Positions 1 to 8,229 of a stretch of DNA of 64,000 bases are shown here, piece after piece. The number at the start of each line of letters is the position of its first letter. Position 1 is the first letter of the stretch. The notes under the pieces were generated by a model. That model was given only the letters and a program-made list of their open reading frames with translations, did not search any database and was not told where the DNA came from. A program made the translations under genes and the position numbers. The DNA is from Palaeococcus ferrophilus DSM 13482 (GTDB lineage: Archaea; Methanobacteriota_B; Thermococci; Thermococcales; Thermococcaceae): positions 62,001-126,000 of the forward strand of contig NZ_LANF01000009.1 of the NCBI RefSeq assembly GCF_000966265.1. The letters are read 5' to 3'.

Positions 1-517
1 GCAGGAGGTGCCTGTCCTTTAGAATCTTTATCTTGTTGAAGTGCCCCCATTCAACCTCCGCCAGCCACTTTGCAACTTCTCTTATCTCAGGATTTTCGCT
101 CACACTATGGATGTACTCGTAAACCTCCGCCGTCATCTTTTCGTTCTCCATCAGTATGTCAAAGAGCTCCCACAGCCTCCCATGTCTCAAAAACTCCCTG
201 AGCTTATCCTCTCCCAGAACGACCTCAAGAGGGGGCAGATCCACGGGGGCAAGTTCCTCGCCCGGGAACAGCTTTTTGTAAAGTTTTAGCAACTCTTCCG
301 CATGCTGAATGCTGTCTTCACTCAGTCCGTGAAAAACCTTTGGAATCTCTTCACTCCACGTTATTTCCCTGCTCACCTCAGTGAGATGACGGTACATCTC
401 GGCTTCCTCGGCCTCCGCATTTACCAGATAGGAAAGAAGTTCCTTCATGCTCAATTTGGGAAGCTTCTGAAGCAGTTTCTTTATATCGTCCCGGGCAACA
501 TGGGATAGCTCGCTCAT
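1..517 (-). CDS. Ferritin-like diiron-domain protein (C-terminus cut by window edge)
   Basis: The frame opens with ATG at 517 behind a GGGGGTG ribosome site and stays open to base 1, so the C-terminus is missing. The visible 172 residues are almost all helical. The first half carries an acidic helix with EAEEAEMY near residue 35 and a DSIQHAEELLKLY helix near 68. The second half has ENEKMTAEVYEY and an EVEWGH motif, which is the repeated E...ExxH arrangement of rubrerythrin/ferritin-like four-helix bundles. Such proteins usually bind two irons and act in peroxide or iron handling; here that is family inference. A decayed relative lies at 48343-48594. A TATA-like TTTTAAA on the minus strand lies near 548-558. 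Confidence 0.75.
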   Translation of the reverse strand, partial: MSELSHVARDDIKKLLQKLPKLSMKELLSYLVNAEAEEAEMYRHLTEVSREITWSEEIPKVFHGLSEDSIQHAEELLKLYKKLFPGEELAPVDLPPLEVVLGEDKLREFLRHGRLWELFDILMENEKMTAEVYEYIHSVSENPEIREVAKWLAEVEWGHFNKIKILKDRHLL

Positions 518-743
518 AACAACACCCCCTTAATTTTATTTCGAGAGTTTAAAAGAATACCCCCCAATGATCGCTGCGGGCGGCCTTGGAAGAAAAGGGC
601 TGGCCTTCCCCACAACCAGGCAACGGAACTCGTAAATCCCTCCCAGACAGGAAAAGCACATTCTCCATCCAGTCGGCGTTAGACTTTTTGGTGCTTTTTC
701 CATTCTCCATGGTTTCATTGATATTTCGTCAAAAAGCGATGGA

Positions 744-757
744 AAAGGCTTAAAAGG
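744..757 (+). promoter_or_regulatory. TATA/BRE promoter of the 114-residue protein gene
   Basis: An AAAAGGCTTAAAAGG-like box lies about 50 bases before the ATG at 808. GGAGGT at 793 is the ribosome site. The 290 bases between the ferritin-like gene and 808 hold the two divergent promoters and no gene I can support. Confidence 0.55.
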
Positions 758-807
758 GATGAAAGGCCTTTAGTAATTGAGGAACATCTCGGAGGTAGAC
801 TGGGTCT

Positions 808-1152
808 ATGGAGGACGAATCCTCGAGTAGTAGTTATTGGTTAAGTAAACTCTTTAAAAAGAAGAGGAAGGCTGTTTTGACGCAGAAGATAACGCCCGAT
901 GCCTACAACGAGCTCAGGGCGGTTTTGATGCGCGCCAACCCCGAAAGGGATGGAGACAAGATTCGCCTTAAGCTCCCCCGCGGGGAGGTGACCCTTAGCA
1001 GGGATGGTCTTAAAGTGGTTGCCGAAACCCGGGAGGACGCGGAGAAAATCCTCCGCAACCTGCACTACTACTCAATGCCCCCAGGACTCTGGCCCGCCTA
1101 CGGCCTGAGCTATTCAATCAAGAGGGGAACCTTCAGAGCCGGGGAGGGGTGA
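808..1152 (+). CDS. Conserved hypothetical protein, 114 residues
   Basis: I do not recognise this family. The ATG at 808 follows a GGAGGT ribosome site and a TATA-like box at 744-757. The N-terminus is serine-rich and then strongly basic (residues 14-22, LFKKKRKAV). It is followed by an alternating strand/helix region with RDGDKIRLKLPRGEVTLS and a DAEKILRNLHYY helix that looks like a small alpha/beta domain. It has no signal peptide or membrane segment. It lies just upstream of rps8e, separated by a new promoter, so it is not clearly in the same operon. Codon use matches its neighbours, so I think the gene is real but of unknown role. Confidence 0.6.
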   Translation: MEDESSSSSYWLSKLFKKKRKAVLTQKITPDAYNELRAVLMRANPERDGDKIRLKLPRGEVTLSRDGLKVVAETREDAEKILRNLHYYSMPPGLWPAYGLSYSIKRGTFRAGEG

Positions 1153-1168
1153 ACCCCCTCCCAACGGT

Positions 1169-1183
1169 AAAGCTTATAAAAGG
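1169..1183 (+). promoter_or_regulatory. TATA/BRE promoter of rps8e
   Basis: AAAGCTTATAAAAGG is a near-consensus Thermococcales BRE plus TATA element, about 50 bases before the S8e start codon. Confidence 0.7.
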
Positions 1184-1231
1184 ACTTCTTTAATAGTGCT
1201 TGTGATTAAGCTCATCAGGTGAGGTGAGATT

Positions 1232-1621
1232 ATGGCTATCTGGCAAGGAAGATCACTTAGGAAACCTTCAGGCGGAAAAATCGTGCTCGCCAGGAAGAAG
1301 AGGAAGAGGGAGCTCGGAAGAGAGCCCGCCATGACCAGGGTAAGCGACGAGGAAAAGAAGAAGATAATAAGAACCTACGGTGGCAACAGAAAGGTCAGGC
1401 TCGTTAACGCCGCCTACGCCAACGTCTTCGATGGCGGCAAGGGCAAGAAGGTAAAGATACTGAGCGTCGTTGACAACCCCGCCAACAGGCAGTACATCAG
1501 GCGCAACATCATAACCAAGGGCGCCATCATCGAGACCGAGGCGGGCAAGGCCATCGTTACCTCAAGGCCCGGCCAGGATGGCGTGGTTAACGCCGTCCTC
1601 CTCAAGGAAGAGAACGCGTGA
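1232..1621 (+). CDS. rps8e: 30S ribosomal protein S8e
   Basis: The 129-residue product begins [16 protein letters not shown], the conserved opening of archaeal S8e. It continues with the basic [12 protein letters not shown] segment and the [21 protein letters not shown] core typical of the family. The length is normal for archaeal S8e, which is shorter than the eukaryotic protein. S8e binds 16S rRNA in the small subunit. It has its own TATA box at 1169-1183 and a GAGGTGAG ribosome site. It appears to be monocistronic, with the prolidase gene downstream behind its own promoter. Confidence 0.97.
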   Translation: MAIWQGRSLRKPSGGKIVLARKKRKRELGREPAMTRVSDEEKKKIIRTYGGNRKVRLVNAAYANVFDGGKGKKVKILSVVDNPANRQYIRRNIITKGAIIETEAGKAIVTSRPGQDGVVNAVLLKEENA

Positions 1622-1722
1622 GTTCTCTTTCCGTCCCCTTTTGTTGTACTCACCATCTCTTCTCACCGGGAGTGATAGAAAGGGTTTTATTGTGCCCCCG
1701 TAACTTCATAGCGGGGATGTTC

Positions 1723-2769
1723 ATGAAGTCGAGGATAGATGCCGTTAGAAAGTACATTGGGGAGAACGGTATTGACGGGGCACTCATCACGAGGAAGGAG
1801 AACCTCTTTTACTTCACGGGAAGTGCCCCCGTGCTCGGTGGCTACCTGCTCATAACGGAGGACGATGCACGCTTCTACGTCCCGGAGCTCGAATACGAGG
1901 AGGCCCGAGAAACGGCCAGGGTGGAGGTCGAGAAGTTCAAGAAACTCACGGAACTCTACGACGTCCTCAAGCCCCTGAAGAGCCTCGGCGTCGAAGGCTC
2001 CCTGAGCATGTCCTTCGGCAACAGCCTCAGAGAGAAGGCTGAAATTGAGGAGCTGAAGTTCATAGACGACGTAATAAAGGAGCTCCGCATAATCAAGACC
2101 CCCGAGGAAATCGAGGTCATAGAGGCCGCGTGCAGGATTGCGGATCAGGCCATGATGGTCGCCATAGAGGAGATAAGCGAGGGCAAGACTGAGAGGGAGA
2201 TAGCGGCCAAGATGGAGTACATCATGAAGACCAACGGGGCCGAGAAAGTCGCCTTTGACACGATAATAGCGAGCGGCTGGCGTTCCGCTTTACCACACGG
2301 GATAGCCAGCGACAAGCGCATCGAGAAGGGCGAGCTGGTGGTCGTTGACGAGGGTGCCCTCTACAGACACTACAACTCCGACATGACGAGAACCATAGTG
2401 GTTGGCTCCCCCAACGAGAAGCAGAAGGAGATATACGAGGCCGTTCTTGAGGCCCAGAAGAGGGGCGTCGAGGAGGCAAGGCCCGGGATAACCACCAAGG
2501 AGCTTGACACCATAGTGAGGAACGTCATAGAGGAGTACGGCTACGGCGATTACTTCATCCACTCAACGGGCCACGGCGTGGGACTCGAGATACACGAATG
2601 GCCTCGCGTGAGTCAGTTCGATGAAACGGAGCTCAAACCGGGCATGGTGATAACGGTAGAGCCCGGGATATACATCCCCAAGTTCGGAGGAGTTAGGATA
2701 GAGGACACCGTTCTCATAACAGAGGACGGTGCCAAGAGGCTCACCAAGACGGACAGGGAGCTGATTTAG
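1723..2769 (+). CDS. pepQ: Xaa-Pro dipeptidase (prolidase), M24 metallopeptidase
   Basis: About 348 residues closely follow the Pyrococcus furiosus prolidase layout: an N-terminal creatinase-like domain, then a C-terminal pita-bread domain with FDTIIASGWRSALPHG, the metal aspartates in VVVDEGALY and HYNSDMTRT, the histidine in STGHGVGLEIHEW, and the two metal glutamates in VEPGIYIP and GVRIEDT. It releases C-terminal proline from dipeptides using a dinuclear metal centre in the cytosol. The frame is open upstream to 1618, but MKSRID at 1723 fits the family start and the GGGGATG upstream. One detail: the residue after the first metal Asp is Glu (DEG) rather than the Leu of P. furiosus. Confidence 0.93.
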   Translation: MKSRIDAVRKYIGENGIDGALITRKENLFYFTGSAPVLGGYLLITEDDARFYVPELEYEEARETARVEVEKFKKLTELYDVLKPLKSLGVEGSLSMSFGNSLREKAEIEELKFIDDVIKELRIIKTPEEIEVIEAACRIADQAMMVAIEEISEGKTEREIAAKMEYIMKTNGAEKVAFDTIIASGWRSALPHGIASDKRIEKGELVVVDEGALYRHYNSDMTRTIVVGSPNEKQKEIYEAVLEAQKRGVEEARPGITTKELDTIVRNVIEEYGYGDYFIHSTGHGVGLEIHEWPRVSQFDETELKPGMVITVEPGIYIPKFGGVRIEDTVLITEDGAKRLTKTDRELI

Positions 2770-2825
2770 GGGCACCTTTATAAAGTCCCTTTCCTAGCCA
2801 ACCTTGAAAAATGGGGGTGATCAGA

Positions 2826-3347
2826 ATGCCCGTTTATGAACTCGATGGAAAGAAGCCCGTAATCCACGAGACCGCTTACGTTGATGAGCTTGCCTCCGTG
2901 ATAGGGGACGTAGTAATCGAGGAGAACGCAAGCGTCTGGCCTTCGGCAGTCCTTCGCGGTGATATCGAGCGGATTCACGTTGGCTGCTGCTCCAACGTCC
3001 AGGACAACGTCAGCATACACACATCCCACAACCAGCCGACGGTAATAGGGAAGTACGTGACAATAGGGCACAACGCCGTCGTCCACGGGGCAGTTATAGG
3101 TGACTACACTATCATTGGAATGGGCGCCATAATCCTCGATGGGGCCAAGATAGGCAAGCACGTCATCATTGGAGCGGGAGCGCTCGTTCCGCCCGGAAAG
3201 GAGATTCCCGACTACAGCCTCGTCGTCGGCGTTCCCGGGAAGATAGTCAGGCAGCTCAGCGAGCAGGAAATCGAATGGACTAAGAAGAACGCCGAGATTT
3301 ACATGGAGCTCGCTGAAAAGCACCTCAGCTCAAGGAAGAAGCTTTAA
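2826..3347 (+). CDS. Gamma-carbonic anhydrase family protein
   Basis: The 173-residue left-handed beta-helix protein resembles Pyrococcus horikoshii PH1591. Hexapeptide repeats of the form I-G-x-x-V-x-I-G run from about residue 26 to 140. They contain the three zinc-ligand histidines expected for the family, H65 (SIHTSH), H82 (IGHNA) and H87 (VVHGA). A short helical tail (EQEIEWTKKNAEIY) packs along the helix in this fold. The start at 2826 is chosen because GGTGATC sits just before it; an in-frame ATG at 2811 overlaps that ribosome site. The probable activity is CO2 hydration, but many homologues are catalytically weak. Confidence 0.88.
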   Translation: MPVYELDGKKPVIHETAYVDELASVIGDVVIEENASVWPSAVLRGDIERIHVGCCSNVQDNVSIHTSHNQPTVIGKYVTIGHNAVVHGAVIGDYTIIGMGAIILDGAKIGKHVIIGAGALVPPGKEIPDYSLVVGVPGKIVRQLSEQEIEWTKKNAEIYMELAEKHLSSRKKL

Positions 3348-3413
3348 TTCTTTCCCCTTTTTCATCGGGAAGATTTTTAAAGGCGGAGACCCAGCCTCCC
3401 ATGGTGGCCCGGA

Positions 3414-4217
3414 ATGAGAACACTGTACAGGATGGCATCACACGTCCCCAAGATCCTCCTAAGACCCGTTTACGACTTCTATGAGGACTACCTCCTCGAA
3501 AGGGTCAAGGCCAACGGCAGAATACCGAATCACGTCGCCATAATCATGGACGGCAACAGACGATGGGCGAGGATGCAGAAAAAACCGCCGTGGTACGGGC
3601 ACCTCTTCGGATCGAAGACCCTTGAGAACATCCTCGACTGGTGCAGGGAGCTTGGAATAAGGAACCTTACCGTCTACGCCTTCTCCACCGAGAACTTCAA
3701 GCGCTCTCCGGAGGAGGTAAACGCCCTCATGGAGCTCTTTGAGCAGAAGTTCAAGGAGCTGGTCACGGACGAGAGGGTTCACAGGTACGGCATAAGGGTT
3801 AACGTCCTCGGAAGGAAGGAGGCCCTGCCCGATAACGTGAGGAAAGCCGCTGAGGAAGCCGAGAGGGCCACGAAAAAGTACGACAACTACACCCTCAACA
3901 TAGCCCTCGCATACGGGGGCAGGAGCGAGATAGCGGACGCTGTGAGGGAGATAGTGAGGGACGCCCTCGAGGGGAAGATACGGGTGGAAGAGATAGACGA
4001 GGATACGATAAAGGAGTACCTCTACTACCCCAACATGCCCGACCCCGACATAGTCATAAGGACGGGCGGTGAGTTGAGGATAAGCAACTTCCTCCTCTAC
4101 CAGATAGCCTACAGCGAGCTCTTCTTCGTTGACGTCTACTTCCCCGAGTTCAGGAAGATAGACTTCCTCAGGATAATAAGGGAGTACCAGAAGAGGCAGA
4201 GGCGCTTCGGACGCTGA
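3414..4217 (+). CDS. uppS: cis-Prenyltransferase (polyprenyl diphosphate synthase, UppS family)
   Basis: The product is 267 residues. NHVAIIMDGNRRWAR at 39-53 holds the catalytic Asp46, followed by the YAFSTENFKR motif near 86 and the C-terminal RTGGELRISNFLLYQ and AYSELFF motifs of cis-prenyltransferases. It condenses isopentenyl diphosphate units into long polyprenyl chains, which in archaea become the dolichyl-type carrier for N-glycosylation and surface sugar transfer. A TATA-like ATTTTTAAAGG lies near 3370. The first 35 residues form a basic/hydrophobic extension and could be shorter if the Met at codon 7 is used. Confidence 0.93.
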   Translation: MRTLYRMASHVPKILLRPVYDFYEDYLLERVKANGRIPNHVAIIMDGNRRWARMQKKPPWYGHLFGSKTLENILDWCRELGIRNLTVYAFSTENFKRSPEEVNALMELFEQKFKELVTDERVHRYGIRVNVLGRKEALPDNVRKAAEEAERATKKYDNYTLNIALAYGGRSEIADAVREIVRDALEGKIRVEEIDEDTIKEYLYYPNMPDPDIVIRTGGELRISNFLLYQIAYSELFFVDVYFPEFRKIDFLRIIREYQKRQRRFGR

Positions 4218-4263
4218 GCCCAACTTTTTTAAGAACAACGCCGTAATCACCATCGGTGATACA

Positions 4264-5499
4264 ATGGTATCCAGGCCCCCCGTTATATACGAGGTTTTCC
4301 CGAGGAACCACACGGAGGAGGGAACGTTCAGGGCCCTCATGGACGACTTACCGAGGATAAAGGCCCTTGGAGCGGATTACGTGTGGCTGATGCCCATACA
4401 CCCGATAGGCGAGGAGGGGAGGAAGGGCACGCTCGGTTCCCCCTACGCCATAAGGGACTACCGCTCCGTCAACCCGGAACTGGGAACGATGGATGACTTC
4501 GTTGCCCTCGTGGAGAGAGCCCACAGCCTCGGCCTCAAAGTAATGATTGACGTGGTCTACAACCACACCTCCAGGGACTCGCTTCTCCTGAGGGAACACC
4601 CGGAGTGGTTCCTCACGGAGGATGGGAAGCCCTCGCGCAAAGTCCCCGACTGGAGCGACGTCTACGATCTCGACTACACCAATGAGGAGCTTTGGGACTA
4701 CCAGATAGAGACCCTCAAGTTCTGGGCGCGCTACGTTGACGGCTTCAGGTGTGATGTGGCGCCCCTCGTTCCCCTCGAGTTCTGGAAGCGCGCGAGGGCC
4801 GAGGTGGCGAGGGTAAACCCCAACGTCATCTGGCTCGCCGAGACGGTCCATCCGTCCTTCGTCAGATGGCTCCGCGGGAGGGGTTTTAGGGCCCACTCCG
4901 ACCCGGAGATGCACGAAGCCTTCGATGTAACCTACGACTACGACGGCAGGGAAGTGCTTGAGGCGTACCTCCGCGGCGAAAGGCCCCTCAGAAGCTACAT
5001 TGACTACCTCAACCTCCAGGAGGCCCTATATCCGGCGCACTACGTAAAGCTCCGCTTCCTCGAGAACCACGACACGCTGAGGGCTGCACGGCTCTTCGGG
5101 GACGGGGAGAGGCTGAGGAACTGGACGGCATTCACCTTCATGCTCAAGGGAGCACCGTTAATCTACGCCGGCCAGGAATACGCGATAAAGAGCGCCCCAA
5201 GCCTCTTCAAGAGGGAGCCCGTCCCGTGGGAGGAAGGCGATAGGGAGTTCCTCGAGTTCTTCAAGCGCCTCCTCGATACCGTGAAGTCCGTAAGGTGCGA
5301 AAACCAGCGCGTCCACATGCCCGTCGAGGGGGTGGCCGTGGTGGAGTGCGGGAACGCCGTTGGGGTGTTCAACCTCGAGGGTAAAATAGGGAGCGTCGAG
5401 CTCGACGTCAGGGGAAGGGATGCGCTGAGCGGGAGGAGAGTAGAGAGCAGAAACGGAAGAATGGAGCTCGATTTCGAGCCCGTGATAGTTCTCCGTTGA
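4264..5499 (+). CDS. GH13 alpha-amylase family glycosidase, cytosolic
   Basis: The 411-residue TIM-barrel protein carries the GH13 conserved regions in order: DVVYNHTS near 97-104, DGFRCDVAP with nucleophile Asp164, WLAETVH with acid/base Glu193, and FLENHDT with Asp270. It has no signal peptide, so it should act inside the cell on maltodextrins or related alpha-glucans. A short C-terminal beta domain ends in EPVIVLR. The family includes alpha-amylases and maltogenic enzymes, and exact specificity cannot be read here. The start lies 46 bases after uppS behind GGTGATACA. A TTTTTTAAG box at about 4225 suggests a separate promoter. Confidence 0.88.
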   Translation: MVSRPPVIYEVFPRNHTEEGTFRALMDDLPRIKALGADYVWLMPIHPIGEEGRKGTLGSPYAIRDYRSVNPELGTMDDFVALVERAHSLGLKVMIDVVYNHTSRDSLLLREHPEWFLTEDGKPSRKVPDWSDVYDLDYTNEELWDYQIETLKFWARYVDGFRCDVAPLVPLEFWKRARAEVARVNPNVIWLAETVHPSFVRWLRGRGFRAHSDPEMHEAFDVTYDYDGREVLEAYLRGERPLRSYIDYLNLQEALYPAHYVKLRFLENHDTLRAARLFGDGERLRNWTAFTFMLKGAPLIYAGQEYAIKSAPSLFKREPVPWEEGDREFLEFFKRLLDTVKSVRCENQRVHMPVEGVAVVECGNAVGVFNLEGKIGSVELDVRGRDALSGRRVESRNGRMELDFEPVIVLR

Positions 5500-5505
5500 G
5501 AACCG

Positions 5506-5519
5506 AAACCTTTTTTAAC
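5506..5519 (+). promoter_or_regulatory. TATA box for tRNA-Leu
   Basis: CCTTTTTTAACT lies about 30-40 bases before the mature 5' end of the tRNA, directly after the amylase stop codon. Confidence 0.5.
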
Positions 5520-5548
5520 TCACTTCTTTACCTCTCCTCTGGGAAAGC

Positions 5549-5636
5549 GCGGGGGTGCCCGAGCCTGGCCAAAGGGGCCGGACTTAAGATCCGGTGGCGT
5601 AGGCCTTCGCGGGTTCAAAGCCCGTCCCCCGCACCA
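5549..5636 (+). tRNA. tRNA-Leu (anticodon TAA)
   Basis: The acceptor arm GCGGGGG pairs with CCCCCGC. The D-arm is followed by an anticodon stem GGAC...GTCC-type helix with loop CTTAAGA (anticodon TAA), then a long class II variable arm (GGCGTAGGCCTTC), a T-arm with GGTTCAAAG, and an encoded 3' ACCA. The long variable arm agrees with leucine identity. No intron is present. Confidence 0.95.
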
Positions 5637-5730
5637 CAGAATCACTCATCCTTCTCCTTCAGGTTTCAATGGCATGTGTGTTCCCCATCCTGCCCGCGGG
5701 GAGAACGAGCCGCGCTCCATGAAAGTTCCT

Positions 5731-6735
5731 TCAATCCGTTTTCAGGGCGCACCTTATGACGTCGCTTAAAACCCCGGAGACGGTCTCCTTTACCCCCGCT
5801 CCGGCCCCCCTGAGGGTGAGCTCCCCGAGGAGGTCGCTTTTTATGAGGGCAACGTTGGAGGTGCCGTGGACGGCAAGGGGCGAACCCACGGGCACTTCCA
5901 CCGGTTTGACCTCAACCACACCTTTCTCCACCGTTGAGATGAGCCTTATCACCTTACCCCGCCTCTTTGCCTCCATAACCCCGTCCGGCCCGATTGAGTC
6001 TATTCCCTCCACCATTGCCCTCGAAAAGTCGAACTTCCCAAAGGCAACGTTGTGGAGGATAGCAGCTTTATAGGCCGCATCAAGCCCCTTTGTGTCCCCC
6101 TCGGGATTGGCCTCGGCTATGCCGAGCTCCTGGGCCCTTCTAAGTGCCTCCTCGAAGGAAGTGCCCTTCTCCATCTCGCTGAGGATAAAGGTGGTCGTGC
6201 CGTTCAAAACGCCCTCAATGCCGATAACCTCATCGCCCATGAGGTTTTCCCTGAGGAGGGCTATTATGGGCGTGCCCGCCATGACCGTGGCCTCGAAGCG
6301 GTATTCGAGCCCCCTCCGCTCCGCCTCGTTCGTGAGCTCGCCGTAGTGAAAGACGAGGGGTGGTTTGTTTGACGTTACCACGTGCCTCCCGTGCCTCAGG
6401 GCCTCAAGCTGCCATCTGTATGCCTCGGGGTTGGCGCTCGTCACGTCTATGAACACGTCGCTCTCCACTTCACGCGCAACCTCCGTTGGAGAGAGCTCGT
6501 AAACCTCGTAATCGTCCCCCCAGCGGGAGAGTGCTCCAAAGGTCTCCTTAACGGCGAGGGCCTCAGAAAGGTCTACCCCCTCCCCGCTCCACACAGTGGC
6601 GGAGGAATCGGAGATACTGACAACCCTGAACTCTATGCCATAGAGCTCCCTTATTTTCCTGGATTTCTCAAGAAGGGTGCGGAGGAAGCCCCTCCCCACG
6701 TTGCCAAAACCCAGAAGGGAGAGGGAAACCTCCAT
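5731..6735 (-). CDS. hom: Homoserine dehydrogenase
   Basis: The 334-residue product has an N-terminal Rossmann motif LLGFGNVGRGF. The catalytic domain carries ANPEGDTKGLDAAYKA and GVLNGTTTFILSEM, both diagnostic of homoserine dehydrogenases. It reduces aspartate semialdehyde to homoserine in threonine/methionine synthesis. The length fits the short archaeal form without an ACT domain. Its ATG lies 4 bases after the stop of the CBS-domain gene (6740-7588), so the two are probably cotranscribed. That hints that the CBS protein senses a nucleotide or methionine-pathway compound, although this is only an inference from context. Confidence 0.94.
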   Translation of the reverse strand: MEVSLSLLGFGNVGRGFLRTLLEKSRKIRELYGIEFRVVSISDSSATVWSGEGVDLSEALAVKETFGALSRWGDDYEVYELSPTEVAREVESDVFIDVTSANPEAYRWQLEALRHGRHVVTSNKPPLVFHYGELTNEAERRGLEYRFEATVMAGTPIIALLRENLMGDEVIGIEGVLNGTTTFILSEMEKGTSFEEALRRAQELGIAEANPEGDTKGLDAAYKAAILHNVAFGKFDFSRAMVEGIDSIGPDGVMEAKRRGKVIRLISTVEKGVVEVKPVEVPVGSPLAVHGTSNVALIKSDLLGELTLRGAGAGVKETVSGVLSDVIRCALKTD

Positions 6736-6739
6736 GGAC

Positions 6740-7588
6740 TCACTTCCTGTTCACTATCACCTTTATTATGTCTATGTCTCTGACTATGCCGACAAGGTCG
6801 TCCTTGCCCCTTATCACGGGCAGCTGCTCGATGTGGTACTTCGTCATCTTGCTGGCTACCTCGTAGACGCTCATTCCCTCCGTTGCAACCACGAGCTCGG
6901 TGTTCATTATTGTCTCGACGGGCTTGTCGGGAAGCTTGAGTTCCTTCTTCTCGAGGAGGAGAACGGGGTGGCTCTCGAGTATCCAGTCCTCCTCACTTGA
7001 CGCCACCAGTTCGGAGGATTTGAAGGTCCTGATAACCTCGCTGTCCTTGAGGAGGTCCGTCTCATCAACCATTCCCACGAGCTTGCCCTCATCGTCAATA
7101 ACGGGTATGGCCATGGAGTCCGCGAGCAGGAGGGCCTTAAGGGCGGCGTTTAGCGGAGTTCCCTTCCAGACAACGCTAGTGTACTTGGTGTAGCACGGGG
7201 CTATTGAAATCTCCCTCATCTTCTCATTCTTTGAGAGGTAGCGCCTTATTATGTCGCCAACCGTGAGAACACCGACGACCTCCCCCGTCTCATCTGCCAC
7301 GATGACCCTTCTGTAGTGAGAATCGAGCATCTTCCGGACTGCCTTCTTGAGGTCATCATCTGGGCGCACGATTGGAACATTCCTCTTAACCAGCATGGCC
7401 AGCTGATCCTCGTCGGGATGAAGAAGAACCCTCTTAATACTCACCATCCCGACTATCTCCTTATCGTGCCTTCTAATAACCGGAAACGCCCTGACGTTAT
7501 GCTTCTTGAAAAGCTGGAGAGCATAACTCCTCGTGGCGGGCAGTTCTATAACAACCGGATTGGGGGTCATTAAACTCTTTACTTTCAC
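6740..7588 (-). CDS. Four-CBS-domain protein
   Basis: About 282 residues are made of four consecutive CBS motifs. Each ends in the G-x-V/I-x-x-x-D pattern (IVGMVSIKRV, VVGVLTVGDII, LVGMVDETDLL, LVGIVRDIDII), forming two Bateman modules. CBS pairs bind adenosine compounds such as AMP, ATP or S-adenosylmethionine. No catalytic domain is attached. I choose the GTG start at 7588 (VKVKSLMTPNPV) because GGTGGTGA lies just upstream and homologues begin close to the first MTPNP; the frame is open to 7618. It is the first gene of an operon with hom. Confidence 0.85.
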   Translation of the reverse strand: MKVKSLMTPNPVVIELPATRSYALQLFKKHNVRAFPVIRRHDKEIVGMVSIKRVLLHPDEDQLAMLVKRNVPIVRPDDDLKKAVRKMLDSHYRRVIVADETGEVVGVLTVGDIIRRYLSKNEKMREISIAPCYTKYTSVVWKGTPLNAALKALLLADSMAIPVIDDEGKLVGMVDETDLLKDSEVIRTFKSSELVASSEEDWILESHPVLLLEKKELKLPDKPVETIMNTELVVATEGMSVYEVASKMTKYHIEQLPVIRGKDDLVGIVRDIDIIKVIVNRK

Positions 7589-7744
7589 TGTCACCACCGC
7601 TTTGATGTTAAACGGCACCCAACTATTTAAGGCTTTTTGGCGGGCTATTGGACATCCGGGGTAAACTTTTTAAATGCTCCCCTCAAACCACCAACGACAA
7701 GGGGCGGCTGGCTACGGCTGGCCGTCACCGTGGAGGTGAAAGGA

Positions 7745-8200
7745 ATGGTAAGGTTGCACACGTACAAGAGAGGAAAGTCAGGTTCAAAGAAGCCCCCGAG
7801 GACTGCTCCGCCCACCTGGGTTGAGTACACCGCCGAAGAGGTTGAGGGACTCGTTGTAACCCTCGCCAAGCAGGGTTACTCAAGCGCCATGATAGGTACG
7901 ATACTCAGGGACCAGTACGGAATCCCGAGCGTCAAGCTCATCACGGGCAAGAAGATAACCAAGATTCTCGAGGAGAACAACCTCGCACCCCAGATACCTG
8001 AGGACCTCATGTTCCTCATCAAGAAGGCGGTCAACCTCAGGAAGCACCTCGAGCAGCACCCGAAAGACCTTCACTCAAGGCGCGGTCTCCAGCTCGTGGA
8101 GAGCAAGATAAGGCGTCTCGTCAAGTACTACCGCAGGACGGGTAAGCTCCCGGCCAAGTGGAGGTACGACCCAGAGACCGCCAAGCTGCTGGTTCGCTGA
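7745..8200 (+). CDS. rps15: 30S ribosomal protein S15
   Basis: The 151-residue product has the archaeal/eukaryotic S13-type N-terminal extension ([19 protein letters not shown]). The S15 core follows with [55 protein letters not shown]. It binds 16S rRNA. The ATG at 7745 follows GGAGGTGAAAGG. It starts the informational operon rps15-GAN-pcc1-rps3ae. Confidence 0.97.
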   Translation: MVRLHTYKRGKSGSKKPPRTAPPTWVEYTAEEVEGLVVTLAKQGYSSAMIGTILRDQYGIPSVKLITGKKITKILEENNLAPQIPEDLMFLIKKAVNLRKHLEQHPKDLHSRRGLQLVESKIRRLVKYYRRTGKLPAKWRYDPETAKLLVR

Positions 8201-8229
8201 ACCCTTTCCCCTTCTTTTAAGGTGATCAA

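Noticed and set aside
536-718. A 60-codon minus-strand reading frame with two to three cysteines between the ferritin-like gene and its neighbour.
   Set aside because: Its 3' part runs over the probable TATA box of the ferritin-like gene and it has no ribosome site or recognised motif; it may be a remnant but cannot be supported as a gene.
1141-1162. GGGGAGGGG...CCCCCTCCC after the 808-1152 gene as an intrinsic terminator.
   Set aside because: Arms pair only with a bulge and there is no T-run directly after; archaeal terminators rely on T-tracts rather than hairpins.
1618-1722. Upstream extension of prolidase to 1618.
   Set aside because: The added residues do not match the family and cover a TATA-like GGGTTTTATTG; the start at 1723 fits homologues.
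4348-4914. Long open frames on the strand opposite the amylase, cis-prenyltransferase, thermosome, S2P and EF/RF genes.
   Set aside because: They mirror the codon pattern of well-recognised genes on the other strand, have no ribosome sites and no protein motifs; they are shadows of high-GC coding sequence.
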